Below are positions 1 through 7,240 of a stretch of DNA of 16,689 nucleotides, piece after piece. This stretch comes from CAYNGH01 sp964396845 (GTDB lineage: Bacteria; Vulcanimicrobiota; JAJTBE01; CAYNGH01), in the NCBI GenBank assembly GCA_964396845.1, contig CAYNGH010000067.1, forward strand, positions 1 through 16,689. Reading direction: 5' to 3'. A model generated the notes under the pieces. That model searched no databases and was not told the DNA's origin. It saw only the letters and a list, made by a program, of their open reading frames with translations. The position numbers and the translations under genes were made by a program. Each line of letters begins with the position of its first letter. Within the stretch, counting starts at the first letter, position 1.

Positions 1-1194
1 TCTGGCCCGGAGCTCCTCCATTATGATTCCTGCCTCGATGGTCTTCCCCAGACCCACCTCGTCGGCCAGAATGCATCGTCCTCCCATGTCCCGCAATGCC
101 CGGTGAACAGCCTTCACCTGATGGGGGAATTCATCTATCTTGTTGTGGTCAATGGTGACGAGGTTTTCAAACCCCAGGAAACGGGAGGTGACCAGAGCAT
201 GGGGCAGAATACACAGATCCCTCAAAGAAGTCAGCCCCGGCGGTTTCCATTCTCCGGTCAGATACCTGGGCTGAGGAATCTGGTGGCTGACTTTTGGGTT
301 CTGGAAATCTTCCCGGGGCTGACCGCAGTTGGAGCAGAAAACTGCGCCGGTGGCTTCCAGGGCATTGCATCTTTTGCATCGCCGGGTTTCCAGGGCAATG
401 CTACGAACCTCGGAAAACCGGATCAGGAATTCTCCCCCGTCCCGGGGACGTTTCAGGGGATCCTCCGCCATGGCCAAAGAGAGAAGCTCCGACAGCTCCC
501 ATGGCACATCACAACCCGCATCCAGCAATGAAGGCATTTTTGCTCCCGGTGACAGCTCCAGAGGATTTATACCGGAAATCATCCGATGGATTACAACTGC
601 GCCGGAATATACATCCCCGGCAGTACTTCCGCCTGTTCCCCCGGGAAGTTGTTCCGGCGGGGCATAGCCCGGCAGGCCGTGACAGTCGGGATCATGATTT
701 GGGTTTTCCGTGGCAGTGGAAAAATCCACCAGATAAAGATTGTTGCGGTTCACCAGCATATGGGACGGCTGGAGATCCCGGTGAATTAGCCGGGGTTCCT
801 GCCGGTGGAGATATGCCATGATCTCCAGAAGCCCCCGGCCCAGATTCAGCGCCCTCTCTATGGGTAATGCTCCCGATTGTTTCAGCAGGGAATTTAGGGA
901 AACCCCCGGCAGGTGCTCCATCACCTGATAAAGAGTTTCCCCCCGATAAAAACAATCCAGCAATCGGGGAATATGTCTGTGTTCCAGACTACCCATCAGT
1001 CGGGCTTCCCTTTCGGCGATTTTTTGAAACCCAGATCCGGGACTTTCTCCGTCGCCGGGGAGGACAATCTCCAGAACAAGAACATCCCTGCCCACCAGAA
1101 GATCTCTGGCCTGATAGACCTTTTTCCCGGCTCTATGACCGGTGAAGGAATCTATCTCGTATTGGCCCCTGAGGATTTCTCCGGGAAAAAGCAT
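1..1194 (-). CDS. Degenerate protein kinase - zinc ribbon - SNF2-type ATPase fusion (C-terminus outside window)
   Basis: The frame is open from ATG at 1194 to the left edge (398 residues). An AGGAG site lies 8 nt before the ATG. Residues about 12-260 match a Ser/Thr kinase fold: H138-R-D140 catalytic loop, D157-F-S in the DFG place, GYAPPEQ at 176-182 in the APE place, and DPLKRP at 245-250 for the late conserved Arg. Key residues look lost: the glycine loop (17-27) keeps one of three glycines, the beta3 VAIK Lys is Leu41, the catalytic-loop Lys and Asn are Gln142 and His145, and DFG is DFS. Residues 273-290 form a CxxC-x10-CxxC zinc ribbon. Residues 345-398 carry the SNF2 Walker A segment ADEVGLGKTIEAG (K384), of the RapA/DrmD type. 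SNF2 proteins are DNA-translocating ATPases that remodel protein-nucleic acid complexes. I infer that the pseudokinase and ribbon regulate or target the motor. The remaining helicase motifs are not visible here. Confidence 0.9.
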   Translation of the reverse strand, partial: MLFPGEILRGQYEIDSFTGHRAGKKVYQARDLLVGRDVLVLEIVLPGDGESPGSGFQKIAEREARLMGSLEHRHIPRLLDCFYRGETLYQVMEHLPGVSLNSLLKQSGALPIERALNLGRGLLEIMAYLHRQEPRLIHRDLQPSHMLVNRNNLYLVDFSTATENPNHDPDCHGLPGYAPPEQLPGGTGGSTAGDVYSGAVVIHRMISGINPLELSPGAKMPSLLDAGCDVPWELSELLSLAMAEDPLKRPRDGGEFLIRFSEVRSIALETRRCKRCNALEATGAVFCSNCGQPREDFQNPKVSHQIPQPRYLTGEWKPPGLTSLRDLCILPHALVTSRFLGFENLVTIDHNKIDEFPHQVKAVHRALRDMGGRCILADEVGLGKTIEAGIIMEELRAR

Positions 1195-1322
1195 CAATGA
1201 TTCTCCTGAAAATGAACTATCAGGTTTTTTTTGACAGGATTTCCTGGGATCCTTTATGGAGGGGCAGTTCATCCCTTCATCCCTTGCCGTGGGAGGATTA
1301 ATAAAATGTCGGATAAATATTA

Positions 1323-1347
1323 TTCAGGATTATTCAGGGCTCCTGAA
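1323..1347. repeat. TTCAGG direct/inverted repeats upstream of the pilin operon
   Basis: TTCAGG occurs at 1323-1328 and 1333-1338, and its complement CCTGAA at 1342-1347. The second and third copies form a 6-bp dyad with a 3-nt centre. The site lies in the 256-bp divergent region between the SNF2 fusion gene and the pilins, about 100 bp before the first pilin ATG, where an operator could sit. The rest of this region is AT-rich (about 1300-1440). The only promoter-like pair I saw is a TTGACA at 1231 with a poor -10. Binding by a regulator is only a guess. Confidence 0.3.
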
Positions 1348-1450
1348 AACAAAAAATTAATGTTCTGTGTTGTTTTTCTGGGAATTATTATCAGCCTTTA
1401 ATGGTTTTAATAATTATAAATATAAACAGATAAACAGGAAGTGAACTGCC

Positions 1451-1834
1451 ATGCGAAATAAGAGGGGTTTCACCATTATTGAATCTCTGGTGGCGATTTT
1501 TATCGCCCTTGTTTTGACCGTTGTTGTCTTTGGCAACTTTACCAATACCCGGCGGGGACTGAGTCATTCGGAAAATGCCGTAAACGCTGCTATTGTGGGA
1601 AAAAATGTATTAAATGAAGCCCGGCAGGTGGGCTTTTCGGATGTTTCGGAGCTTACCGGAAGCCAGACCGTGACAGGCGCTGAAAGCAACAGGCCCTCAT
1701 ACCGTCAGTATGAGTATCACCTCAATGTGGAAGAAATCAACCCGGAGAAAAAACGTCTGTGGGTTGATGTGACATGGAGCGAGTCGGGACAGCCCCGCAG
1801 ACTGGTGGTTGAAACCCTTATGGTGGATTATTGA
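1451..1834 (+). CDS. Type IV pilus minor prepilin, PilV-like
   Basis: 127-residue prepilin. A short basic leader (MRNKRG) is followed by FTIIE, so prepilin peptidase should cleave after Gly6 and methylate Phe7, with the conserved Glu at +5 (Glu11). Residues 9-29 form the hydrophobic helix shared by type IV pilins and pseudopilins; the rest is a small soluble domain. By family knowledge, such minor pilins sit in the inner membrane and prime or modify the pilus. The start has AGGAAG about 9 nt upstream. It is the first gene of a three-gene operon; the next gene starts 10 nt after its stop. The PilV assignment rests on the motif and on position before PilW- and PilX-like genes. A type II secretion pseudopilin is the alternative. 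Confidence 0.85.
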   Translation: MRNKRGFTIIESLVAIFIALVLTVVVFGNFTNTRRGLSHSENAVNAAIVGKNVLNEARQVGFSDVSELTGSQTVTGAESNRPSYRQYEYHLNVEEINPEKKRLWVDVTWSESGQPRRLVVETLMVDY

Positions 1835-1844
1835 GGTGACGGCA

Positions 1845-2450
1845 ATGAAAAGAAATAATAAATTACAGCATTCCCGATTCCGAAGAGGATTTACCCTGGT
1901 GGAGGTGATCTCCACAATGGTCATAGTTCTGCTCCTGGGAGCCAATCTTCTGATTATGATCAATGCTTCCTCAGATATCTGGCATTCCGCCATAACCCGT
2001 TCTGAGAACCACCAGGCCATGAGGCATGTTTATCGGATTATTGAAAGGGAAATGAAAAGCAGTAATATTCTGTATGTGACCGATAACACTGAATCTTTGC
2101 CCCAGGCCTTTGCCTTTCTGTCGGCCTTGAACCATGACCAGCGGTTTGTCACCGACATAAATGGAAGGCCCCTGTGGCAGAGATATACCATATACTATAT
2201 CCCCAGAGGAACTGACAACCTGATGCGCCGGGAAGTTTACGGCAGTTTCACCGAAGCCCTGAGTCCCCAGCAACTGGCGGAATACTGCGACGGCCAGGGA
2301 AAGGTAGTGTCCAAGGGGGTAAGCTCTATCTCCATGGAAATGGAGCTTCCAGAAAACCGGGTTGTCATAAGCATCACCAGCAACCGGGAATCTCCCGGCG
2401 GAAAAACCGACAGCCAGCGCATGGATTTTACCGTCACCCTGCTTAATTGA
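1845..2450 (+). CDS. Type IV pilus minor prepilin, PilW-like
   Basis: 201 residues from the ATG at 1845, which has GAGGTGA six nt upstream. An in-frame TTG at 1809 lies inside the previous gene and is not needed. The leader is 15 residues and basic, ending RRG; cleavage is expected between Gly15 and Phe16, with Glu20 at +5 (motif GFTLVE). A hydrophobic helix spans about 18-40. The remainder resembles PilW/GspJ-type minor pilins: a long amphipathic helix with a conserved Arg/Glu stretch (about 55-70), then beta-rich sequence ending near a DFTVTL strand. It is likely membrane-inserted before assembly and works with the flanking minor pilins in pilus initiation. It is translationally close to both neighbours, so a single transcript is likely. 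The function is a family-level inference. Confidence 0.85.
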   Translation: MKRNNKLQHSRFRRGFTLVEVISTMVIVLLLGANLLIMINASSDIWHSAITRSENHQAMRHVYRIIEREMKSSNILYVTDNTESLPQAFAFLSALNHDQRFVTDINGRPLWQRYTIYYIPRGTDNLMRREVYGSFTEALSPQQLAEYCDGQGKVVSKGVSSISMEMELPENRVVISITSNRESPGGKTDSQRMDFTVTLLN

Positions 2451-2461
2451 AGGAGGCTAAC

Positions 2462-3700
2462 ATGAAAAGAACAAGAGGTTACATACTGATTCTTACCATC
2501 CTTGTGATGTCGGCAGTATTTTTCATATCAACCATGTTTATCGGCTTTTTCCGATCAGAACACCGGCTGGCCCTGAGGGCTCAGAATGATGTGATTGCAC
2601 AGGCTGCGGCAGAAGCAGGGATTCAGGATTCCCTGCTGGCAGTGAAACAGGACAGCTCCTGGGATGTGGGGTTTGAGAATGTGATTCTGCCTAATTCCAG
2701 GGCCACCTATACCGTCACCTTTGACCGGGATCAGACGGATATACCCTTTTCCACCTCAAATATCGCCGGCACTGCAATGATAACAGGTTACGACGGCAGG
2801 GAAGTTTATCCCGGAATGATTCACCTGGTGAGCATCGGACGATACGGAGAAAGCAGGGTTACAGAAGAAGCCCTCATTACTGCCAGCGGGCTGAATCTTT
2901 TTGACTATGCGGTATTTGTTGACGGTGAGATCACCATGAACGGCAATGTCATGGTTGACAGCTTTGACTCCCGTATTGGTGATTATAATGCTTCCCATAC
3001 CAACTCCGACGGCCATATCGCCACCAATGCCTGGCATCAGGGAGCTGTGAGTCTTGTGGGAAACGTGGATGTCTATGGAAATGTGGGAGTCGGCCCTGAC
3101 GGCATTGAAAATGTCAGCGTCAGTTCCTCGGGGAATTCCACATATATGTCCTTCAGCGCAGACCCTCCCCGGCCATTGCCCTTTCACACCCCGACCCTCA
3201 CCCCGGTTTTGGGGGACATTGATCCCAGGGGAAACCAGAGTGTCAACCCACCGCCGGGGACATACAACCTTCTTTCTGCAGGAGCTCAGACCACAGTTAC
3301 CCTGACCACCGGCACTTATGTGATTCTTGGCGACCTGAGCACCGTCGGGCAGGGAAGGATAGTCATCCCGCCGGGGGAAAAGGTGGAGCTTTTTGTGCTG
3401 GGGGATGTGTCCCTGGGCGGAAACTCCGTGGTCAACGGCAACAGCGATGCCGCCAGCTTTATTGTGTATGGCGGGCCAAATACCACCAGTGTCACCTTGA
3501 ACGGAATCGGCACTGCCACCATGGCCATATATGCCCCCGCGGCGGATTTCCGGCTGGTGGGCAACGCCAATATTTACGGCGCTCTGGTGGGGAATACCCT
3601 TTCTACTGTAGGCAACAGCGCAATCCATTACGACAAGGCCCTGGGAGGCATTACCGGCGGGGGAGGATCCGGAGGAGTCCAGGTTCTGTCCCAGTGGTAA
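2462..3700 (+). CDS. PilX-like pilus assembly protein with long beta-rich passenger domain
   Basis: 412 residues from the ATG at 2462. AAGGAGG ends 5 nt upstream, so the in-frame TTG at 2447 is rejected. The N-terminus is PilX-like: KRTRGYILILTIL with a membrane helix at about 7-30, but with no Glu at +5. The QAAAEAGIQDSL segment (about 48-59) matches the PilX helix after the membrane. After about residue 145 the protein becomes a long beta-rich, Gly/Asn/Val-rich domain with recurring short motifs (NGNV, VGNVDVYGNV, LGGNSVVNGN, LVGNANIYG, TVGNSAI), as in PilX proteins with a DUF7305-like tail. I read it as a solenoid or beta-helix exposed at the pilus tip or cell surface. The C-terminus is a Gly/Ser linker ending VQVLSQW. 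Probable last gene of the minor-pilin operon. Confidence 0.8.
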   Translation: MKRTRGYILILTILVMSAVFFISTMFIGFFRSEHRLALRAQNDVIAQAAAEAGIQDSLLAVKQDSSWDVGFENVILPNSRATYTVTFDRDQTDIPFSTSNIAGTAMITGYDGREVYPGMIHLVSIGRYGESRVTEEALITASGLNLFDYAVFVDGEITMNGNVMVDSFDSRIGDYNASHTNSDGHIATNAWHQGAVSLVGNVDVYGNVGVGPDGIENVSVSSSGNSTYMSFSADPPRPLPFHTPTLTPVLGDIDPRGNQSVNPPPGTYNLLSAGAQTTVTLTTGTYVILGDLSTVGQGRIVIPPGEKVELFVLGDVSLGGNSVVNGNSDAASFIVYGGPNTTSVTLNGIGTATMAIYAPAADFRLVGNANIYGALVGNTLSTVGNSAIHYDKALGGITGGGGSGGVQVLSQW

Positions 3701-3714
3701 AAAGGTTTAATCAT

Positions 3715-3749
3715 AACCCCCGGTTACTGGTTTTCCTGTGCCGGGGGTT
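3715..3749. terminator. Convergent hairpin terminator after pilin operon
   Basis: AACCCCCGG at 3715-3723 pairs perfectly with CCGGGGGTT at 3741-3749, a 9-bp GC-rich stem with a 17-nt loop. It lies directly after the PilX-like stop and overlaps the last codons of the convergent regulator gene, so it could serve both strands. Neither side has a strong U-tract, so efficiency is uncertain. Confidence 0.55.
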
Positions 3750-4755
3750 CATCTGTTTCAAGGCGTGCCCGGGCGCTTAAATGATAGGGACAGTCAAAGC
3801 ACTGATCCCGGCCACAGGGGAAATCTCCCGGATTCCTGGCCCAGCAGGGAAGATGGTTGTCTGGATTAAGAAACACGGGACAAGCATTCCGACTTTTTTC
3901 CGGACACTTGAGGACCTCCCAGCATGGGATGAATTGAAGTATTCTCAGGATGCCTCTTATGTTCAGGCCTTCTCTGTGAATCAGGTGATCTACGGTGCGG
4001 AGCCATTCCACTTCACTGCGGGTAAATACCCGGTAATTGTTTTCCGGGTTGCGGTAGGGCCGGATCAGACCCCGCCGTTCATAGGCCCGGATACAGTTGG
4101 GTTCAATGCCGGTCATGCCGGCAACAGAGTTGATTCCGAACAGGGGAGTGTGATAATCAGCACTTCTCTGGTCATCGTTGTTGGATATCTCCTGATTTCC
4201 TGCCAGGAGGTTCCCCAGAACTGCCCGGCCTGCCTCCACAAGAGCCGGTCTGCTGGCAGGTTTTGATTCCGGGCTGTCCCCGGATACCAGGTGAATGGTC
4301 ACTTCATTTTCCCGATTCTTCAAGGTTGTCATATACTGCTCACGGATTCTTTCTATCCTGGCTTCGAGTTCATCGGTGTTTTTCTTGATGTTCAGAGCGT
4401 TTCTCACACAAGCCCGAATCAGGGACATGTTCAGGGGTTTTTTCACATAGCCGACACATCCTGCCTCCACCGCCCGCACATGGCTGGAAACATCCTGCAT
4501 TCCCGTGACAAAAATTACCGGGATGTTTCTTGTGGATTTATCCGACTTCATCAGCTTGCCAATTTCCACCCCGTCAATTCCCGGCATGCATATGTCCAGA
4601 ATCACAACATCCGGCAAATCCCGGCGGATTCTATCGACAACCCTTATGCTCTGGGACTCGGTCATCACCGCCAAACCCATGGGGGCCAGCATCGCTTTTA
4701 TCATTTCAAGACTTCGGGGTTCATCATCAACTATCAGTACCTTTGGGCTTTTCAT
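3724..4755 (-). CDS. Response regulator: REC - MerR-type HTH - cysteine-rich two-CW domain
   Basis: 343 residues; GAGG lies 6 nt before the ATG. Residues 1-122 are a receiver domain with the acidic pair D10-D11, phospho-acceptor D54 (LDICMPGIDG), T84 and K106 (KKP), all intact. Residues 125-150 look like a coiled coil. Residues about 205-275 are a MerR-type winged helix (AYERRGLIRPYRNPENNYRVF, then a dimer helix). Residues 278-326 form a cysteine cluster with C278-W and C304-W plus C284, C292, C314, C319 and C322, resembling the two-CW domains found with bacterial signalling proteins. By family knowledge, REC is phosphorylated by a histidine kinase (none is nearby) and MerR domains bind dyad promoter DNA; the Cys cluster probably binds metal or senses redox state. 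The domain order is unusual. It converges on the pilin operon, which may be a target, but only position supports that. Confidence 0.88.
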   Translation of the reverse strand: MKSPKVLIVDDEPRSLEMIKAMLAPMGLAVMTESQSIRVVDRIRRDLPDVVILDICMPGIDGVEIGKLMKSDKSTRNIPVIFVTGMQDVSSHVRAVEAGCVGYVKKPLNMSLIRACVRNALNIKKNTDELEARIERIREQYMTTLKNRENEVTIHLVSGDSPESKPASRPALVEAGRAVLGNLLAGNQEISNNDDQRSADYHTPLFGINSVAGMTGIEPNCIRAYERRGLIRPYRNPENNYRVFTRSEVEWLRTVDHLIHREGLNIRGILRILQFIPCWEVLKCPEKSRNACPVFLNPDNHLPCWARNPGDFPCGRDQCFDCPYHLSARARLETDEPPAQENQ

Positions 4756-4808
4756 AACAAACCTCGCATAATAATCTAATCAACCTGATAACAGCCACTG
4801 CCGATGTC

Positions 4809-4830
4809 TGCCGATAATTTATCATCGGCA
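4809..4830. promoter_or_regulatory. 7-bp inverted repeat in leader of the REC-MerR gene
   Basis: TGCCGAT at 4809-4815 and ATCGGCA at 4824-4830 are perfect complements with an 8-nt centre. The dyad lies 54 bp before the regulator start and inside its inferred leader. It could be an autoregulatory operator, since MerR proteins bind dyads, or an RNA hairpin. Confidence 0.4.
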
Positions 4831-4887
4831 TAAAAACATCTTGTCTTAATGTGTCGTTACAAAGCAACGGTATCCAAGGGATGTTGC

Positions 4888-4910
4888 CGGGAACTCTTCG
4901 GGGTTTCCCG
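4888..4910. promoter_or_regulatory. Second hairpin in the same leader
   Basis: CGGGAA at 4888-4893 pairs with TTCCCG at 4905-4910 over an 11-nt loop. It lies between the predicted promoter (4952-4980) and the gene, so the minus-strand leader RNA would carry two hairpins. No known riboswitch family is recognised. Confidence 0.35.
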
Positions 4911-4951
4911 ATTAATTGGAATAAGATTATTCTGTATCATATATATCCAAT

Positions 4952-4980
4952 ATTATACCAAGATTGTCAATAATCAACAA
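4952..4980 (-). promoter_or_regulatory. Predicted sigma70 promoter for the REC-MerR gene
   Basis: On the minus strand, TTGTTG (4975-4980) and TATAAT (4952-4957) are separated by exactly 17 nt. Transcription would start near 4945, giving a leader of about 190 nt that contains both inverted repeats. The other part of the 473-bp intergenic stretch (4981-5228) is AT-rich and precedes the WecA-like gene. I found no convincing promoter there, only a TTGACG at about 5148 without a well-spaced -10. Confidence 0.5.
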
Positions 4981-5228
4981 TAATAATATGAAAAAGATTC
5001 ATATTGTCAGATTAGTCCCTTTTGTCACCATGGGTTGAACCAGGGATATTATTGCGGGCAAGTATGAAAAAGTGTCTTTTGCTGTCATGGAGGAAAACAC
5101 AGAAAATCAGCGAACATGCATGCTTTAAATATTGAAATTAATTTATTTGACGTTGTCGGATATTATTATAAAAAATCGGCAACGGCAAAGGTCCGACACC
5201 CCCCATTGACCAGACAGGTTGATTTTAC

Positions 5229-6206
5229 ATGGAAAAAATGTTTCCTTATGCCATGACATTTATTATAGCCCTGGTGGCAGGGATGGTTCTTACTCCTGTA
5301 TCCCGGAAGCTGGCTATGCGTTTTGGCGCTTTGGCCATGCCTGATCCCAGGAAAGTTCACCGGAAGCCTACTCCCCAGTGGGGAGGCCTTGCCATCGCCA
5401 CGGGTTTTTTTACTGCTTCGGTGTTATCTTTCATGCTCTTTGAAACCTTCCAGCTTCAGCTGGATCCCCGGACATGGCGGCACCTTCTGGGGCTTTCATC
5501 TGGTGGAGTAATGATGTTGATTTTGGGCATGGCGGATGACCGGTTTAATATCCCTGCCAAGGTGAAATTAGCTGGACAGCTGGTGATTGCGGCAGTTCTG
5601 ATCCAGTCGGGAGTGGCCATCACCTTCCTGACGATACCTTTTGTGGGGCTGGTTTATCTGCCTTGGTGGATGTCCTGGGGATTGTCGTTGCTCTGGATTG
5701 TGGGAATCACCAATGCCATAAACCTGCTGGATGGGCTTGACGGGCTTCTGGCGGGGGTTTCCACTATTTTTGCCATATTGTTCTATGTTGTGGCAATGGC
5801 CCGGGGACAGGCGGTGGTTGCTGTGCTTATGATGGCTCTGGCCGGAGCATCCCTGGGGTTCCTCCGTTACAATTTTAATCCCGCTCGAATATTTATGGGG
5901 GATGCCGGGTCCCTTTTCCTGGGGCTGATGTTTGCAGGGCTTTCCATTATCGGAGCTCTAAAGGTCACAACCACCGCGGCAGTTTTTGTGCCTGTTCTGA
6001 TTCTGGGGCTTCCCATATTTGATACATCCCTGGCCATCCTTCGAAGAACCTTTGCAGGAAGACCAATATTCTCACCAGATCGGGAACATGTTCACCATCA
6101 GCTTCTGGCCCGGGGATTGTCAGTGCCCCAGGCAGTGGCAATCATATATGCCCTGAGCGGTACCCTGGGAGCCATCGGCATATCCCTGGCCCTGCTTCTT
6201 CCCTGA
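5229..6206 (+). CDS. Polyprenyl-phosphate sugar-1-phosphate transferase, WecA/MraY superfamily
   Basis: 325-residue polytopic membrane protein. The family transfers GlcNAc-1-phosphate (or a related sugar) from UDP to undecaprenyl phosphate on the cytoplasmic face, the first committed step of O-antigen, teichoic acid or exopolysaccharide assembly. Visible signatures: KVHRKPTPQWGG (42-53), the Mg-binding Asp pair DD103-104, NAINLLDGLDGL (162-173) with the catalytic Asp, an FMGDAGS motif near 225-232, and the cytoplasmic HVHHQLL loop near 282-288. About ten hydrophobic segments and the length fit WecA-like enzymes. The start is uncertain because no clear Shine-Dalgarno precedes the ATG at 5229; Met4 is an alternative. 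It is a lone gene, convergent with the protease-like gene 20 bp downstream. A paralogue starts at about 16010. Confidence 0.9.
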   Translation: MEKMFPYAMTFIIALVAGMVLTPVSRKLAMRFGALAMPDPRKVHRKPTPQWGGLAIATGFFTASVLSFMLFETFQLQLDPRTWRHLLGLSSGGVMMLILGMADDRFNIPAKVKLAGQLVIAAVLIQSGVAITFLTIPFVGLVYLPWWMSWGLSLLWIVGITNAINLLDGLDGLLAGVSTIFAILFYVVAMARGQAVVAVLMMALAGASLGFLRYNFNPARIFMGDAGSLFLGLMFAGLSIIGALKVTTTAAVFVPVLILGLPIFDTSLAILRRTFAGRPIFSPDREHVHHQLLARGLSVPQAVAIIYALSGTLGAIGISLALLLP

Positions 6207-6226
6207 TAAACCTGGCATCCGGAGAT

Positions 6227-6922
6227 TCAGTCGATTATTTCTTTTTCCCGGAGGAAACTGATGATTTCCATGGATGGAATGCACAGGGATATTGTATGTC
6301 TTGATTCCACGGGATTTGTTATGTTGGTGATCATCCCGGTGCTTTTGGCTGAACGGACATACATGCCCAGCACGTTGCCGTTGGTTAGAAAAACCGGGCT
6401 TCCGGTGAATCCGATATATGCCAGAAAGTCCAGCTCATAGAATTTGTGCCGGGCTCCCGATGGAAGAGTCAGGGGAGTATATGCCGACAGGTGGCCCGAC
6501 TGAAACCGTTTGACAAAATAAAGATTGCCGTCATCCTCGGTGGGTAGGGGGAACCCCATCAGTCCGCAACTTGCCCCGATGGGGACCTGGTTTGGCTCCA
6601 GGTAAACACATGCCTTTGAGCTGGGTTCTTCTATCTTCAGAAGAGCCATGTCCCGATCACTGTCTTCTGTCAGGAAGACGGCGTTTTCGACTTTTCTTGT
6701 TGCATCGGGACGAACCACCTCGAAGGACTGGTGAATGGGATTTGCCCGGCTGGACTGGATATGAATCAGGTGAGAAGCAGTGAGAAGAATCCCCGGGGCC
6801 ACCATGATGGCAGTCCCCAGAGAAATCAGATTTTCTTCGTCATACTTGCCTGGAGCATTGGGAGAACTTGCCACCAGAGCATAAATGCTGTCTCGGATTT
6901 TTGAACAGGCATATTTGAACAT
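6227..6922 (-). CDS. Trypsin-like (S1 fold) protein with Thr at the nucleophile position
   Basis: 231 residues; GGAGG lies upstream of the ATG at 6922. The fold is recognisable from three segments: the His motif TASHLI (H51), the Asp motif DRDMALL (D91), and the oxyanion/nucleophile loop G171-F-T-G-S-P-V. Aligned on the final Gly-x-Pro, the usual GxSGxP serine is Thr173 (ACC); Ser175 sits where the second Gly normally is. No signal peptide is visible (N-terminus MFKYACSK), so it is probably cytoplasmic, unlike most secreted trypsin-like enzymes. It could be a weak Thr-nucleophile protease or a catalytically dead scaffold. No PDZ domain follows. It converges with the WecA-like gene and ends upstream of the tRNA terminator. 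The fold assignment is solid; substrate and activity are unknown. Confidence 0.8.
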   Translation of the reverse strand: MFKYACSKIRDSIYALVASSPNAPGKYDEENLISLGTAIMVAPGILLTASHLIHIQSSRANPIHQSFEVVRPDATRKVENAVFLTEDSDRDMALLKIEEPSSKACVYLEPNQVPIGASCGLMGFPLPTEDDGNLYFVKRFQSGHLSAYTPLTLPSGARHKFYELDFLAYIGFTGSPVFLTNGNVLGMYVRSAKSTGMITNITNPVESRHTISLCIPSMEIISFLREKEIID

Positions 6923-7107
6923 TATAATACCTCCGTGTCGGATCTGTCATGGATCAATGATGTGGCCAGAATATATCCTTCTATTGTATCTCCACATCCC
7001 CTTCCCAAAAAATATCACGACAGATGAAACCATCGCACAATAAATGGCAAAAAAAGGCAAAAATCAGCGTAAATTAGCACAAATGTATCCTATTTCCGGA
7101 AAATCAA

Positions 7108-7140
7108 AAAACCCGCCGATCTCTTGAAATGGCGGGTTTT
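7108..7140 (-). terminator. Intrinsic terminator of the tRNA cluster
   Basis: AAAACCCGCC (7108-7117) and GGCGGGTTTT (7131-7140) are perfect 10-bp complements with a 13-nt loop. Read on the minus strand, the stem runs into TTTTTTGATTTT, a good U-tract just past the 3' end of the tRNA-Val gene. Symmetry means it may also act on the plus strand. Confidence 0.85.
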
Positions 7141-7146
7141 CTTGAA

Positions 7147-7220
7147 TGGGCGGAGAGGGACTTGAACCCCCGACCTCCTGAATGTAAGTCAGATGCTCTG
7201 GCCAGCTGAGCTACCCGCCC
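7147..7220 (-). tRNA. tRNA-Val (anticodon TAC)
   Basis: 74-nt cloverleaf. The acceptor GGGCGGG pairs with TCCGCCC and the discriminator base is A. The D stem is GCTC/GAGC, the anticodon stem TCTGA/TCAGG with loop CTTACAT (anticodon TAC after U33), and the T arm has loop TTCAAGT. CCA is not encoded. It is last in the three-tRNA minus-strand transcript. Confidence 0.95.
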
Positions 7221-7240
7221 GATGGATTCTCCGAATTACT

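Noticed and set aside
294..821. 175-residue plus-strand ORF at the left end
   Set aside because: It overlaps the kinase-ribbon-SNF2 frame, whose HRD, CxxC pairs and Walker A are all in one minus-strand frame. The plus ORF is Pro/Gly noise.
1231..1259. Promoter for the pilin operon (TTGACA at 1231)
   Set aside because: The -35 is perfect, but the hexamers at 17-18 nt spacing (TTATGG/TATGGA) match the -10 consensus poorly.
2756..3628. 290-residue minus-strand ORF antisense to the PilX-like gene
   Set aside because: It lies fully within the PilX-like gene, has no ribosome site or family motif, and its His/Gly/Val-rich text mirrors the repetitive codons of the real gene.
3724..4755. tRNA-adjacent prophage or phage lysis genes elsewhere in the window
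   Set aside because: No capsid, terminase, portal or lysis motifs were seen in any frame. The island at 7650-9830 has only recombinase and replication-like pieces.
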